Origin: JALZDI01 sp036259355
Lineage (GTDB): Bacteria > Actinomycetota > Actinomycetes > Propionibacteriales > Nocardioidaceae
Assembly: GCA_036259355.1 (NCBI GenBank)
Contig: DATABY010000217.1
Coordinates: 1 to 15,751 of the forward strand
Direction of reading: 5' to 3'
Length of the DNA: 15,751 nt
Below are positions 1-9,008 of this stretch, one piece after another. The notes under the pieces are model-generated. The model ran no database searches. It was given only the letters and a program-made list of their open reading frames with translations, and had not been told where the DNA came from. Within the stretch, counting starts at the first letter, position 1. Each line of letters starts with the position of its first letter. The position numbers and the translations under genes were made by a program.

Positions 1-119
1 GCCTGCAGCACCGTCACCGCCTGCTCCAACGCCGTGGCCGCCTCGTCAGCGGGCAGCAGCCGTGCCGTGCTGACCAGGCGCTGCGCCTGCTCAACAACGG
101 CTGCCGGTGCTGTCGACAT
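1..119 (-). CDS. N-terminal fragment of an unrecognised protein, cut by the window edge
   Basis: An ATG at 119 reading leftwards opens a frame with no stop to the window edge, giving 39 residues that begin MSTAPAAVVEQAQRL. The fragment is alanine-rich and looks helical, with regular hydrophobic and Gln/Glu spacing. I see no DNA-binding, catalytic or membrane motif in this part. Codon choice is mostly GC-ending, as expected for a real gene here, but the ribosome-binding site is weak (only CGGG-like bases before the ATG). It is divergent from the SDR gene at 332, so the 212-base gap between them probably serves both. Function cannot be assigned from this fragment. Confidence 0.5.
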   Translation of the reverse strand, partial: MSTAPAAVVEQAQRLVSTARLLPADEAATALEQAVTVLQ

Positions 120-254
120 GACCCGATCAAAGCACCCAGCATCGACACAGTTCGGCCCGTGCAGCGCGCCCAGAACCCCTTACCCACAACAGATCCGAAG
201 GACTTTACTCAAGTCGGAAAGGCGGTGCGACCAAGTCACCTAGGACGCGGATGC

Positions 255-285
255 TTGACTTAAAGTGAACTTTAGGGTGCACGAT
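255..285 (+). promoter_or_regulatory. MerR-family (AdhR/NmlR-like) promoter and operator
   Basis: A good -35 box, TTGACT (255-260), is followed by an inverted repeat CTTAAAG-TGAA-CTTTAGG (259-276). A poor -10, CACGAT, sits at 280-285 after a 19-base spacer. An over-long spacer filled by a dyad is the hallmark of promoters activated by MerR-family regulators, which twist the DNA to realign the boxes. The dyad differs by one base from the CTTAAAG-N4-CTTTAAG box I recall for Bacillus subtilis AdhR, a carbonyl-stress regulator. It lies 47 bases before the SDR start codon. No MerR regulator gene is visible in the window, so the partner protein is an inference. Confidence 0.55.
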
Positions 286-331
286 CAGCGAGTCCGAAAG
301 CAAAGGTCCCCTCGCTGTTTCTGGAGCCCTC

Positions 332-1036
332 ATGTCTGTAGCTCTCGTCACCGGCGCCTCCCGTGGTCTGGGCAGGGCGCTGACGACGGCACTGGCCGAA
401 CGCCGGTGGAGTCTTGTCATCGACGCCCGCGACGCCCGGGCACTCGCAGCCGCCTCCGACGCACTCCATGCCGCCGGCGCGCCGGAGGTCCACGCGATCG
501 CCGGCGACGTCGCCGACCCCGTCCATCGTGCCCGCATGGTCGCGGCCGCCGCAGCAGCAGGAGGTGTCGACCTGCTGGTCAACAACGCCAGCGCGCTGGG
601 GCCGAGCCCGATGCCGCGGCTGTCCGACTACCCTGTCCAGGAACTGGCACGGGTCTATGCCGTCAACGTCCTCGCGCCCTTGGCGCTGGTCCAGGCCCTG
701 CTGCCGCAGATCGCGACCCGCGGCGGTCGCGTCGTCAACGTGACCTCTGACGCCGCGGTCGAGCCGTACGCCGGATGGGGCGGCTACGGATCCTCCAAGG
801 CCGCTCTCGACCAGCTCACCGCGATCCTGGCCGCGGAGACGCCGCGACTGCGGATCTACTCCTTCGACCCCGGTGACATGCGCACGCAGATGCACCAGGA
901 CGCCTACCCCGGCGAGGACATCTCCGACCGCCCGGAGCCGGACGCCGTGGTGCCCGCCCTGCTTCGGCTCGTCGAGGAGGACATACCCAGCGGACGCTTC
1001 CGGGCCACGGACCTGTCCACGGCGGCAGTGGCATGA
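332..1036 (+). CDS. Short-chain dehydrogenase/reductase (SDR), classical type
   Basis: This 234-residue protein has every landmark of a classical SDR. The nucleotide-binding TGASRGLG is at residues 7-14, NNAS at 84-87, the catalytic Ser at 139, YGSSK with Tyr152 and Lys156 as the catalytic pair, and a PG at 180-181. It should be a cytosolic NAD(P)H-dependent oxidoreductase acting on a carbonyl or alcohol; the substrate cannot be read from the sequence. GGAG at 323-326 sits five bases before the ATG and supports this start. The stop overlaps the next gene's start (ATGA at 1033-1036), so the two are translationally coupled. The MerR/AdhR-like operator upstream suggests induction by an electrophile or aldehyde, which is inference. 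Confidence 0.93.
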   Translation: MSVALVTGASRGLGRALTTALAERRWSLVIDARDARALAAASDALHAAGAPEVHAIAGDVADPVHRARMVAAAAAAGGVDLLVNNASALGPSPMPRLSDYPVQELARVYAVNVLAPLALVQALLPQIATRGGRVVNVTSDAAVEPYAGWGGYGSSKAALDQLTAILAAETPRLRIYSFDPGDMRTQMHQDAYPGEDISDRPEPDAVVPALLRLVEEDIPSGRFRATDLSTAAVA

Positions 1037-2082
1037 CTCCGGCCACCGAACCACTGCGGTTCACCGTTCCCCCCGGAGGTGACGCCGACGCACCACCGGA
1101 GGCGCGCGGCGTGACCCGCGACGGCGTGCGGCTGCTGGTCGCCACGCCCGAACACGTCGAGCACCGCCTCTTCCGCGACCTCGCCGACGTGCTCCGGCCC
1201 GGTGACCTCGTCGTGGTGAACACCTCCGCCACCCTCCCCGCGGCGTTGGACGCCACCCGCGGCGACGGCAGTCCGGGCTTGCTGCACGTGTCCGGTGCAC
1301 TCGACGACGGCGACTGGGTCGTGGAGCTACGCACTACGGCAAACGACGGCCCTGCCGACGACGTCCTCGTCGGTGAGCGCCTCCGGCTTCCGGGCAGGAC
1401 CACGCTCACGGTCGGTTCGGCGTACCCGGACCCGCTGACCGCCCACCCGCGGCTGTGGCGCGCGCGACCCGATCCCGAGGTACCGCCGAACCGGTACCTG
1501 CCTCGGCACGGAAGGCCGATCCGGTACGGCTACGTGCGGGAGCGCTGGCCCTTGCACTACCTGCAGAATGTCTACGCCGACACGCCCGGCAGTGCCGAGA
1601 TGCCCAGCGCCGGGAGGCCGTTCACCCACGCCCTGCTGTCACGGCTGATGTCGCGCGGGGTCACGTTCGCGCCCCTGGTGCTGCACACCGGCGTGTCCAG
1701 CCCGGAGGCCCACGAGCCGCCGGCGCCGGAGCGGTTCGCCGTACCCGCGAGCACGGCCCATCTCGTCAGCTGTGCCCGTGCGGCAGAACATCGCGTCATC
1801 GCCGTCGGCACGACCGTCGTCCGAGCCTTGGAGACGGTCACCGACGACGACGGCCGTGTCCACCCCCGGCAGGGGTGGACCGACCTGGTGCTGGGCGAGG
1901 AGCGGCCGGCCCGGATCGTCGACGGACTGATCAGCGGACTGCACCCGCCCGAGGCCAGTCACCTGCGGCTGCTCGAGGCGGTCGCGGGTGCCGACGTTGT
2001 CACCGCGGCCTACCGCGAGGCCGTGGACCACCGGTACCTGTGGCACGAGTTCGGGGACTCGATGCTCTTGTCGTCGCGGTGA
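1033..2082 (+). CDS. QueA-like protein (S-adenosylmethionine:tRNA ribosyltransferase-isomerase family)
   Basis: The 349-residue product matches the QueA family along its length. It has GSAEMPSAGRPFTHALL (186-202, the counterpart of the GAVAAPTAGLHFT region), LHTG (217-220), VGTTVVRALET (258-268), GLHPPEASHLRLLEA (302-316) and a terminal GDSMLL (341-346). Authentic QueA transfers ribose from SAM to preQ1 in tRNA during queuosine synthesis. Here the conserved NDTRV segment reads NTSAT (63-67), the HFT segment reads PFT, and the NFHLP-type segment reads GLHPP. The protein may therefore have a different substrate or role. No other queuosine gene is in the window. It overlaps the SDR gene by four bases, suggesting that the two work in one process. 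The family call is firm; the biochemical function is not. Confidence 0.85.
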   Translation: MTPATEPLRFTVPPGGDADAPPEARGVTRDGVRLLVATPEHVEHRLFRDLADVLRPGDLVVVNTSATLPAALDATRGDGSPGLLHVSGALDDGDWVVELRTTANDGPADDVLVGERLRLPGRTTLTVGSAYPDPLTAHPRLWRARPDPEVPPNRYLPRHGRPIRYGYVRERWPLHYLQNVYADTPGSAEMPSAGRPFTHALLSRLMSRGVTFAPLVLHTGVSSPEAHEPPAPERFAVPASTAHLVSCARAAEHRVIAVGTTVVRALETVTDDDGRVHPRQGWTDLVLGEERPARIVDGLISGLHPPEASHLRLLEAVAGADVVTAAYREAVDHRYLWHEFGDSMLLSSR

Positions 2083-2105
2083 CCGGTGCGCGAGGGTAGG
2101 GACCC

Positions 2106-3587
<1,482 letters not shown>

Positions 3588-3631
3588 CCGCGGCGACCAG
3601 GGGGTCGAGGCGACGACGTACCGTTGCGCAG

Positions 3632-4171
3632 ATGAGCGAGCAGCCCACCACGTCCCCCGAGCACGACGACGGCCTGCGCCACCTCGTGGTGATGGGCGTC
3701 TCCGGTGTCGGAAAGACCACCGTCGCCGACCTGCTGACGCAGCGGCTCGGCTACGCCTTCGCCGAGGGCGACGACTTCCACCCCCCGGCCAACGTCGAGA
3801 AGATGTCGTCCGGCGTGCCGCTGCAGGACGAGGACCGGCTGCCGTGGCTGCGGGCCCTCGCGCAATGGGCCAACGAGCGGCACGCGGCGGGGGAGTGCAC
3901 GGTGATGACGTGCTCGGCGCTGAAGCGGATGTACCGTGACGTGCTGCGCGAGGGCGCCCCCAACACCGTGTTCGTCCATCTCACCGGCAACCCGTCGCTG
4001 CTGCTGGACCGGATGGCGCACCGGCAGCACTTCATGCCGCCTGACCTGCTCGAGTCGCAGTTTCACACCCTGCAGCCGCTCGCGGACGACGAGACCGGCA
4101 TCGAGGTCGAGGTCACGCTCACCCCGAACGAGATCGTCGACAAGGTGGTGCAGGAGCTCGGGCTGGGCTGA
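3632..4171 (+). CDS. gntK: Gluconokinase (thermoresistant GntK type)
   Basis: The 179-residue protein carries the P-loop GVSGVGKTT (22-30), the substrate-region motif EGDDFHPPANVEKMSSGVPL (45-64), the DEDRLPWL segment (67-74) and TCSALKRMYRD (93-103), all typical of gluconokinase. It phosphorylates gluconate to 6-phosphogluconate with ATP in the cytosol, feeding the pentose phosphate or Entner-Doudoroff route. The length fits the family, and about 17 residues precede the P-loop strand. The ribosome-binding site is poor (GAGG lies 21 bases upstream), so expression probably relies on coupling to gntP, which ends 44 bases upstream. No gluconate repressor gene is seen nearby. It converges on the flavodoxin-like gene with only three bases between them. 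Confidence 0.95.
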   Translation: MSEQPTTSPEHDDGLRHLVVMGVSGVGKTTVADLLTQRLGYAFAEGDDFHPPANVEKMSSGVPLQDEDRLPWLRALAQWANERHAAGECTVMTCSALKRMYRDVLREGAPNTVFVHLTGNPSLLLDRMAHRQHFMPPDLLESQFHTLQPLADDETGIEVEVTLTPNEIVDKVVQELGLG

Positions 4172-4174
4172 CCC

Positions 4175-4624
4175 TCACATCAGGCCGGCGGCGACGGTGG
4201 CCCCGAGCTCCCAGCAGGCCTCCAGGTCCTCCTTGCTGGGCTCGCCCATCACCGTCACCGGGTCGGCAACCTGCTGCCACCGCAGCCCGGTCGTGACTCC
4301 GCCGATCGCCCGCACCGCACCCTCGACACCCTCGTTGCCGTGCACGTACGCGGCGAACGGACGCTTCTGGGTGGCTTCGAGCACGGGATAGTAGATCGTG
4401 TCGAAGAAGTGCTTGAGCGCGCCGGACATGTACCCGAGGTTGGCCGGCGTGCCGAGCAGGTAGCCGTCGGCCGCCAGAACGTCGACCGCGGTCGCCGCGA
4501 GCGCGGGCCGGACGAGCACGTCGACGCCCTCGATCTCCTCGTGGTTGGCCCCCGACATCACGGACTCCAGCATGGACTGCATGGAGGGCGACGGGGTGTG
4601 GTGGACGATCAGCAACGTGGACAC
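4175..4624 (-). CDS. Flavodoxin-like NAD(P)H-dependent FMN reductase family protein
   Basis: The predicted product has 149 residues with a GTG start at 4622-4624. The N-terminal strand and loop, STLLIVHHTPSPSMQSML (2-19), form the phosphate-binding loop of a flavodoxin fold. GTPANLGYMSGALKHFFD (58-75) is the second flavin-contacting motif seen in NADPH-dependent FMN reductases and WrbA-like proteins. It is probably a cytosolic FMN-binding oxidoreductase; the partner or substrate is unknown. Upstream in-frame sequence lacks flavodoxin character, and the motif begins right after the GTG, which fixes the start despite a weak ribosome-binding site. It is divergent from the quinone-oxidoreductase-type gene at 4727, so the two may share redox-stress control. 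Confidence 0.85.
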   Translation of the reverse strand: MSTLLIVHHTPSPSMQSMLESVMSGANHEEIEGVDVLVRPALAATAVDVLAADGYLLGTPANLGYMSGALKHFFDTIYYPVLEATQKRPFAAYVHGNEGVEGAVRAIGGVTTGLRWQQVADPVTVMGEPSKEDLEACWELGATVAAGLM

Positions 4625-4679
4625 GGCCCGAGCCTGTCGACCGCCGCGGCCTGACGCAAACCGGCCACGCCGATGCCGG

Positions 4680-4691
4680 ACCGGCGCCGGT
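4680..4691. promoter_or_regulatory. Perfect 12-base palindrome in a divergent intergenic region
   Basis: ACCGGCGCCGGT reads the same on both strands and lies in the 102-base gap between two divergent redox genes. It could be an operator, but GC-rich palindromes of this length also arise by chance in such DNA. No clear -35/-10 pair was found next to it. Confidence 0.2.
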
Positions 4692-4726
4692 GAATGGCCC
4701 GCGACCGTCCCGGGTAGGGAAGCCCC

Positions 4727-5653
4727 ATGAGAGCCGCATTGATTCGTGAGTTCGGAGCCCCGTCCGTCGTCGAGACCGCGGAGGTCGACGACCCGCTCGT
4801 CGGTCCCGACACGGTGCTGGTCTCGGTGCGTGCGGCCGGAGTCAACCCGGTCGACTGGAAGGTGATCGCGGGCGGTCTGCGCGGAGCCTTCCCGCACCAC
4901 CTGCCGCTCATCCCCGGCTGGGATGTCGCCGGCGTGGTGGAGAGCGTCGGACCGGCCGTCACCGAGGTCGCGCCGGGCGACCGGGTGCTGGCCTACGCGC
5001 GCAAGGACCACGTACAGAACGGCACCTTCGCCGAGAAGGTCGCGGTGCCGGTGCGTGCGGTCGCCAAGATCCCGAACGGCCTCGGCTTCGCCCCCGCCGC
5101 CGCGCTGCCGCTGGCCGGCCTGACCGCCGAGCAGCTGCTGGACGCCGCGGAGGTGTCGAAGGCCGACACCGTGCTCGTGCACAACGCAGCCGGTGGCGTC
5201 GGCTCGTTCGCCGTGCAGCTGGCAGCGATGCGCGGCGCCAGGGTCATCGGCACGGCGAGCCCCGCCCGCCACGACTACGTCCGGTCCCTGGGCGGTGAAC
5301 CGGTGGAGTACGGCGACGGGCTCGTGCAGCGGGTGCGTGACATCGCCAGCGAGGGAGTCGACGTGGCGCTGGACCTCGTCGGCGGTGAGGCGCTGTCGGT
5401 CACCCCCGAGCTGCTGGCCTCCGGTGGCCGGGTCGCCTCGGTCATCGATCCCGCCCAGGTCTCCGAGCTCGGAGGCCGCTACGTCTTCGTGCGCCCCGAC
5501 GCCGACATGCTCGACCGGCTGGCGCGCTACGTCGCCGACGGGCAGGTGCGCGTGGAGGTCGCGGAGACGTTCCCGCTGGAGCGTGCTGCCGAGGCCCTGG
5601 CGCGCAACCGGGAGGGCCACACCCGGGGCAAGATCGTCGTGACCGTCTCCTGA
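4727..5653 (+). CDS. NADP-dependent oxidoreductase, zinc-free quinone oxidoreductase-like MDR family
   Basis: The 308-residue protein is a medium-chain dehydrogenase/reductase. It has a GroES-like N-terminal domain (about 1-115, with AAGVNPVDWK at 37-46 and PGWDVAGVV at 63-71) and a Rossmann domain with the NAAGGVGSFAVQLA loop (153-166). The catalytic-zinc cysteine and histidine ligands are absent, which places it with quinone oxidoreductase/zeta-crystallin-type enzymes that reduce quinones or enones with NADPH. AGGGA at 4716-4720, six bases before the ATG, supports the start. It is divergent from a flavodoxin-like reductase, so a shared role in quinone or electrophile handling is plausible but unproven. 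Confidence 0.92.
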   Translation: MRAALIREFGAPSVVETAEVDDPLVGPDTVLVSVRAAGVNPVDWKVIAGGLRGAFPHHLPLIPGWDVAGVVESVGPAVTEVAPGDRVLAYARKDHVQNGTFAEKVAVPVRAVAKIPNGLGFAPAAALPLAGLTAEQLLDAAEVSKADTVLVHNAAGGVGSFAVQLAAMRGARVIGTASPARHDYVRSLGGEPVEYGDGLVQRVRDIASEGVDVALDLVGGEALSVTPELLASGGRVASVIDPAQVSELGGRYVFVRPDADMLDRLARYVADGQVRVEVAETFPLERAAEALARNREGHTRGKIVVTVS

Positions 5654-5662
5654 CGCGCCGAC

Positions 5663-5681
5663 GCCGCAACCGCGGCAGTTT
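5663..5681 (+). terminator. Possible weak intrinsic terminator after the MDR oxidoreductase
   Basis: GCCGC (5663-5667), loop AACC and GCGGC (5672-5676) form a short perfect hairpin ten bases after the stop codon, followed by AGTTT. The stem is only five pairs and the T run is short, so termination would be weak. The same gap must also hold the promoter of the peptidase gene at 5751. Confidence 0.3.
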
Positions 5682-5750
5682 GCACGAAACCGGGCGGGTC
5701 GTTGCGGAGCCGGACTAGGCTTCTCCCCAACACAAACCGGGGGTCGTCCT

Positions 5751-8036
5751 ATGCGCTCGTCCCGAGCCTTGTCGTCCGTCGTCGCACTGGCCATGTTGCT
5801 CGGAGTAGGCGCCACGACGTCCATGACCTCGGCCACGGCCGTGGTCGAGGTGCCGGAGCCTGCCCGCACCGCCGCGGAGGCGGCCGAGCGTCTGCTGCGT
5901 GCCGACGCCGTCGGCACGGTCCGGCTGAGCGGTGAGGACGACGGCACCGCCGAGTTCGTCGGCCTCGGCAGGCCCGTCGCCGACCCGGCCGCCCCCGCGT
6001 CCGTGACGCCGGTGCAGGCCGCCGGCGCGCACCTGGACCGGTACGGCGCCCTCCTCGGCGTGGATGAGCCGGACAGCCAGCTCGAGCCGACCGCCGTGGT
6101 GGACGCCGCCGGCGGGAGTCACGTCGTGAAGTTCACCCAGCGGGTCGACGGGCTGCCCGTGATCGGCGGCGAGCTGGCGGTCTCCGTCGACGCCGACGGT
6201 GACCTGGAGGCGGTCAACGGCGAGACCACGGACACGGACGTGGTGGCGCCCGCGCCGTCGGCGCGTGCTGCCGCTGCCGTGCGAACGGCCGTGACCACGA
6301 CCGCACGCAGACACGGCGTGAAGCCGTCCACGCTGACGGCCGGACCGGCCCGCCAGTGGTACTTCGACCCTGAGCTGGTCGGCAGCCCCGACCCGCTCGG
6401 GCCGCGTCCGGTCTGGCGCGTCGAGGTGTCCGACGGCGCCGGCATCGACCAGCTCGTGCTGATCGACACCGCGACCGGCCGAGTGGCCGAGAGCGTCAAC
6501 CAGGTCATGCACGCGAACATCCGGGTTGTCTGCAACCGGCCGGACCAGGCTCCCGGCGCCGTCGACCAGCCCTGCCTGGCTCGTGACTACGCCCGCGCCC
6601 CCGGCCGTGCGTCCGCGGTCGCCGCCGCGAACCGCGTGTTCGACTTCGCCGGCGACACGTGGACGCTCTTCAACGCCCTCGGCCGCGACCTCAACCAGAT
6701 GGTCGGGCACAACGCGGGCGACGGCCGGAAGGTCCGGCTGACCGTGAACCTGCCCGCAGACATGCGGAACGCCTTCTGGAACGGCCGCGAGGCCTATTTC
6801 AGCACTGGCCTGGCCACCGACGACGTGGTCGCGCACGAGCTGACCCACGGCGTGGTGCAGCACACCGCCAACCTGTTCCCGGCGTACCAGTCCGGCGCCA
6901 TCAACGAGTCGATGGCCGACGTGTTCGGCGAGTTGGTCGACCAGCGCAACGGCAACACGGGCCAGGGTCAGACCGACTGGCTCGTCGGCGAGGACACCTC
7001 CCTCGGGGCGCTCCGCAATATGCGTGTGCCCGGCCGGTTCGGCGACCCGGACCGCATGCGCAGCCCCCGGTTCGCTGCCGACCCGCAGTTCAGGGACCTC
7101 GGCGGCGTCCACACCAACAGCGGCGTGGGCAACAAGGCGGCGTTCCTCATCGCCCAGGGCGGCCGGTTCAACGGCAGGACGATCCGCGGGCTCGACCGCG
7201 GCCTGAGCGACCGACGCAAGACCGGCCGGATCTACCTGCGGGCGCTGCAGATGCTCACCTCCGGCAGCGACTACGCCGACCTGGGCCGCGTCCTGCCGCA
7301 GGCGTGCCGCCGGCTGGCCGGCACCGGTGCCCGCCGCATCACCGGCAACGACTGCGCCCAGGTGCGTCGGGCGGTCGCCGCCACGCAGATGCTGGCACAG
7401 CCCCGCAACGCCGCGGCTCCGGAGGCTCCGCGGTGCAGCCCGCGCAACGCAGCCAGCCGGCGCCTGTTCTCCGACAACTTCGAGCGTCCCGCCAGTCGGG
7501 CCTGGACGCTCGGACGGCTGTGGTCCCGGCGCCCGCGCCAGGGGGCACAGCTGACCGACCTGCCCTACGCCACCAGCGGCCGGCGCAGCCTGTTCGGCCT
7601 CAACCCCGATCCCAGCCTCGGCGACCCCGCAGCAACCAGCGTCACGCTGCGGCGGGCCGTGCGCGTGCCCGCCGGACGGCGGACGCGGACGTTCCTGCGG
7701 TTCGACCACGCCTACGTCTTCGAGTTCCTCCCCGGGCCGCGCTTCCTCGACGGCGGACTGGTGGAGTACTCGACCAACCGTGGGCGCACCTGGCGCAGCG
7801 CCTCGGGGCTGCGATGGGTGAACGGCCCACGGCAGCGGATCGTGCTCGGCCCCGGTCCCGGCGGCTTCCGCGGGTTCGGCGGTGACAGCCACGGCTACCA
7901 GTCGAGCCGGGTGGACCTCTCCCGCTTCGCCGGCCGGACGTTGCGGCTGCGGTGGACCATGCGTGCGGACGCCTCGGTGGGCTACCTCGGCTGGTGGCTC
8001 GACGACATCGACGTCTATACCTGCCGCCGCCGCTGA
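5751..8036 (+). CDS. Secreted M4 (thermolysin-family) zinc metallopeptidase with a C-terminal beta-sandwich-like domain
   Basis: The predicted preproprotein is 761 residues. A signal peptide (about 1-30, ending SATA) leads to a propeptide with an FTP-like segment (about 88-160) and PepSY-like sequence to about 250. The catalytic region has HELTH (362-366, zinc and catalytic residues), INESMADVFGE (384-394, third zinc ligand Glu386) and GGVHTNSGVGNKAAF (451-465), whose His454 matches the transition-state histidine of thermolysin. The active site is therefore intact. A C-terminal domain (about 570-758, ending in a GWWLDDIDVYTC motif) resembles the MAM/immune-inhibitor-A-like modules of secreted proteases. 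GGGGG at 5739-5743 supports the start, and TAGGCT at 5716-5721 is a possible -10 without a good -35. It probably degrades extracellular protein after self-cleavage of the propeptide. Confidence 0.93.
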   Translation: MRSSRALSSVVALAMLLGVGATTSMTSATAVVEVPEPARTAAEAAERLLRADAVGTVRLSGEDDGTAEFVGLGRPVADPAAPASVTPVQAAGAHLDRYGALLGVDEPDSQLEPTAVVDAAGGSHVVKFTQRVDGLPVIGGELAVSVDADGDLEAVNGETTDTDVVAPAPSARAAAAVRTAVTTTARRHGVKPSTLTAGPARQWYFDPELVGSPDPLGPRPVWRVEVSDGAGIDQLVLIDTATGRVAESVNQVMHANIRVVCNRPDQAPGAVDQPCLARDYARAPGRASAVAAANRVFDFAGDTWTLFNALGRDLNQMVGHNAGDGRKVRLTVNLPADMRNAFWNGREAYFSTGLATDDVVAHELTHGVVQHTANLFPAYQSGAINESMADVFGELVDQRNGNTGQGQTDWLVGEDTSLGALRNMRVPGRFGDPDRMRSPRFAADPQFRDLGGVHTNSGVGNKAAFLIAQGGRFNGRTIRGLDRGLSDRRKTGRIYLRALQMLTSGSDYADLGRVLPQACRRLAGTGARRITGNDCAQVRRAVAATQMLAQPRNAAAPEAPRCSPRNAASRRLFSDNFERPASRAWTLGRLWSRRPRQGAQLTDLPYATSGRRSLFGLNPDPSLGDPAATSVTLRRAVRVPAGRRTRTFLRFDHAYVFEFLPGPRFLDGGLVEYSTNRGRTWRSASGLRWVNGPRQRIVLGPGPGGFRGFGGDSHGYQSSRVDLSRFAGRTLRLRWTMRADASVGYLGWWLDDIDVYTCRRR

Positions 8037-8045
8037 GGTCCGGCT

Positions 8046-9005
8046 GTGCCCACGGCCCCGCCCGACCTACCCCACCCGTACACCTCCCGACCGCTCAGGC
8101 CCGCCGATGCGCAGGCGGTCACCGACCTGATGGCGGTGTGCGAGCTGCACGACATCGGCGAGGTGCAGATCGAGCTCGAGGACATCGTGGGGGACTGGCA
8201 GCGACCCAGCTTCGATCTCGCCACGCAGTCCGTCGGCGTGTACGACGGGCAGGACCGGCTTGTCGCCTACGCCGACGTGTTCCAGGCCCGGCGGGCGGAG
8301 GTGTACGTGCTGCCGGAGTGCCGCGGTCGCGGCCTCGGCGGCGCGCTGATGGCTTGGACCTGGCGGCTGGCTGCCGGGCTCGGCGGCACGCTGGTGGGGC
8401 AGACCGTGCCCGAGCGCATGGCCGACGCCGTCGCGCTGTTCCGCGCCCAGGGCTACCGGCGGCTGTGGACGTCGTGGATCCTGGAGCTGCCCGAGGGCGC
8501 GGAGATCACCGCGTCGCCGCTGCCCGCCGACACCGAGATCCGCGCGATGATGCCGGGGCAGGACGAGCGCGCCGCGTACCAGACCGTGGAGGACGCGTTC
8601 GGTGAGTGGCCCGACCGGGAGCCCGTGTCCTTCGAGGACTGGGCGGCGGTGGTGCTCGAGCGGCCCGGGTTCGAGCCGTGGCAGCTGCTGCTGGCCGTTG
8701 AGCACGGCGCAACGGGCGAGCAGGTGGTCGGGGTGTGTTTCGTGATCCCGTCACGCGACACCGGCTGGGTGCAGTATCTCGCCGTGCGCCGGGACCGGCG
8801 CGGACGCGGACTGGCGCGCGCGCTACTGCTACGAGCCTTCGGCGAGGCACGACATCGGGGCTTTCCGAAGGGTGAGCTGAACACCGACAGCCGCACCGGC
8901 GCACTGGACCTGTACCTGCACGTCGGCATGCGCGTGAAGGAGACGTTCGTGCACTGGGCACGCGACCTCGAGCCCGCGGGACGCCGCGCGGCCGAGCACC
9001 CGTAG
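8046..9005 (+). CDS. Tandem GNAT-domain N-acetyltransferase
   Basis: The 319-residue protein contains two GNAT folds. Each has the acetyl-CoA pyrophosphate loop: ECRGRGLGGAL at 91-101 and RRGRGLARALL at 251-261. The double-GNAT architecture and length recall mycothiol synthase (MshD) and related actinobacterial acetyltransferases, but I see nothing diagnostic of MshD and the substrate is unknown. The GTG start is supported by GAGG at 8035-8038, which overlaps the stop codon of the peptidase gene and lies seven bases before the GTG. Its translation is thus probably coupled to the peptidase. It converges on the F420-dependent oxidoreductase with three bases between stop codons. Confidence 0.88.
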   Translation: MPTAPPDLPHPYTSRPLRPADAQAVTDLMAVCELHDIGEVQIELEDIVGDWQRPSFDLATQSVGVYDGQDRLVAYADVFQARRAEVYVLPECRGRGLGGALMAWTWRLAAGLGGTLVGQTVPERMADAVALFRAQGYRRLWTSWILELPEGAEITASPLPADTEIRAMMPGQDERAAYQTVEDAFGEWPDREPVSFEDWAAVVLERPGFEPWQLLLAVEHGATGEQVVGVCFVIPSRDTGWVQYLAVRRDRRGRGLARALLLRAFGEARHRGFPKGELNTDSRTGALDLYLHVGMRVKETFVHWARDLEPAGRRAAEHP

Positions 9006-9008
9006 GCG

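Noticed and set aside
1..119. The truncated left-edge gene as the MerR regulator for the operator at 255-285
   Set aside because: MerR proteins begin with a helix-turn-helix motif at their N-terminus. The 39 visible residues show none, so the link cannot be supported.
34..585. Overlapping short plus- and minus-strand frames in the left intergenic region
   Set aside because: No ribosome-binding sites, biased Arg/Ser/Ala composition, and overlap with the promoter region and the SDR gene.
2094..2099. GGGTAG before the gluconate permease as a sigma-B-type -10
   Set aside because: No GTTT-like -35 lies at the right distance and it sits in the ribosome-binding region. The same holds for GGGTAG at 4713-4718 before the MDR gene.
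4625..5947. A long minus-strand open frame extending upstream of the flavodoxin-like protein to 590 residues
   Set aside because: Flavodoxin similarity starts at the GTG at 4624. The upstream part lies antisense to the MDR oxidoreductase and has no protein-like character.
5715..7892. A 725-codon minus-strand frame opposite the M4 peptidase
   Set aside because: Antisense shadow without any motif, while the plus strand has an intact zinc-peptidase active site.
8046..9005. Assigning the double GNAT as mycothiol synthase MshD
   Set aside because: Only domain number and length agree. I see no MshD-specific motif and the peptidase neighbour does not point to mycothiol synthesis.
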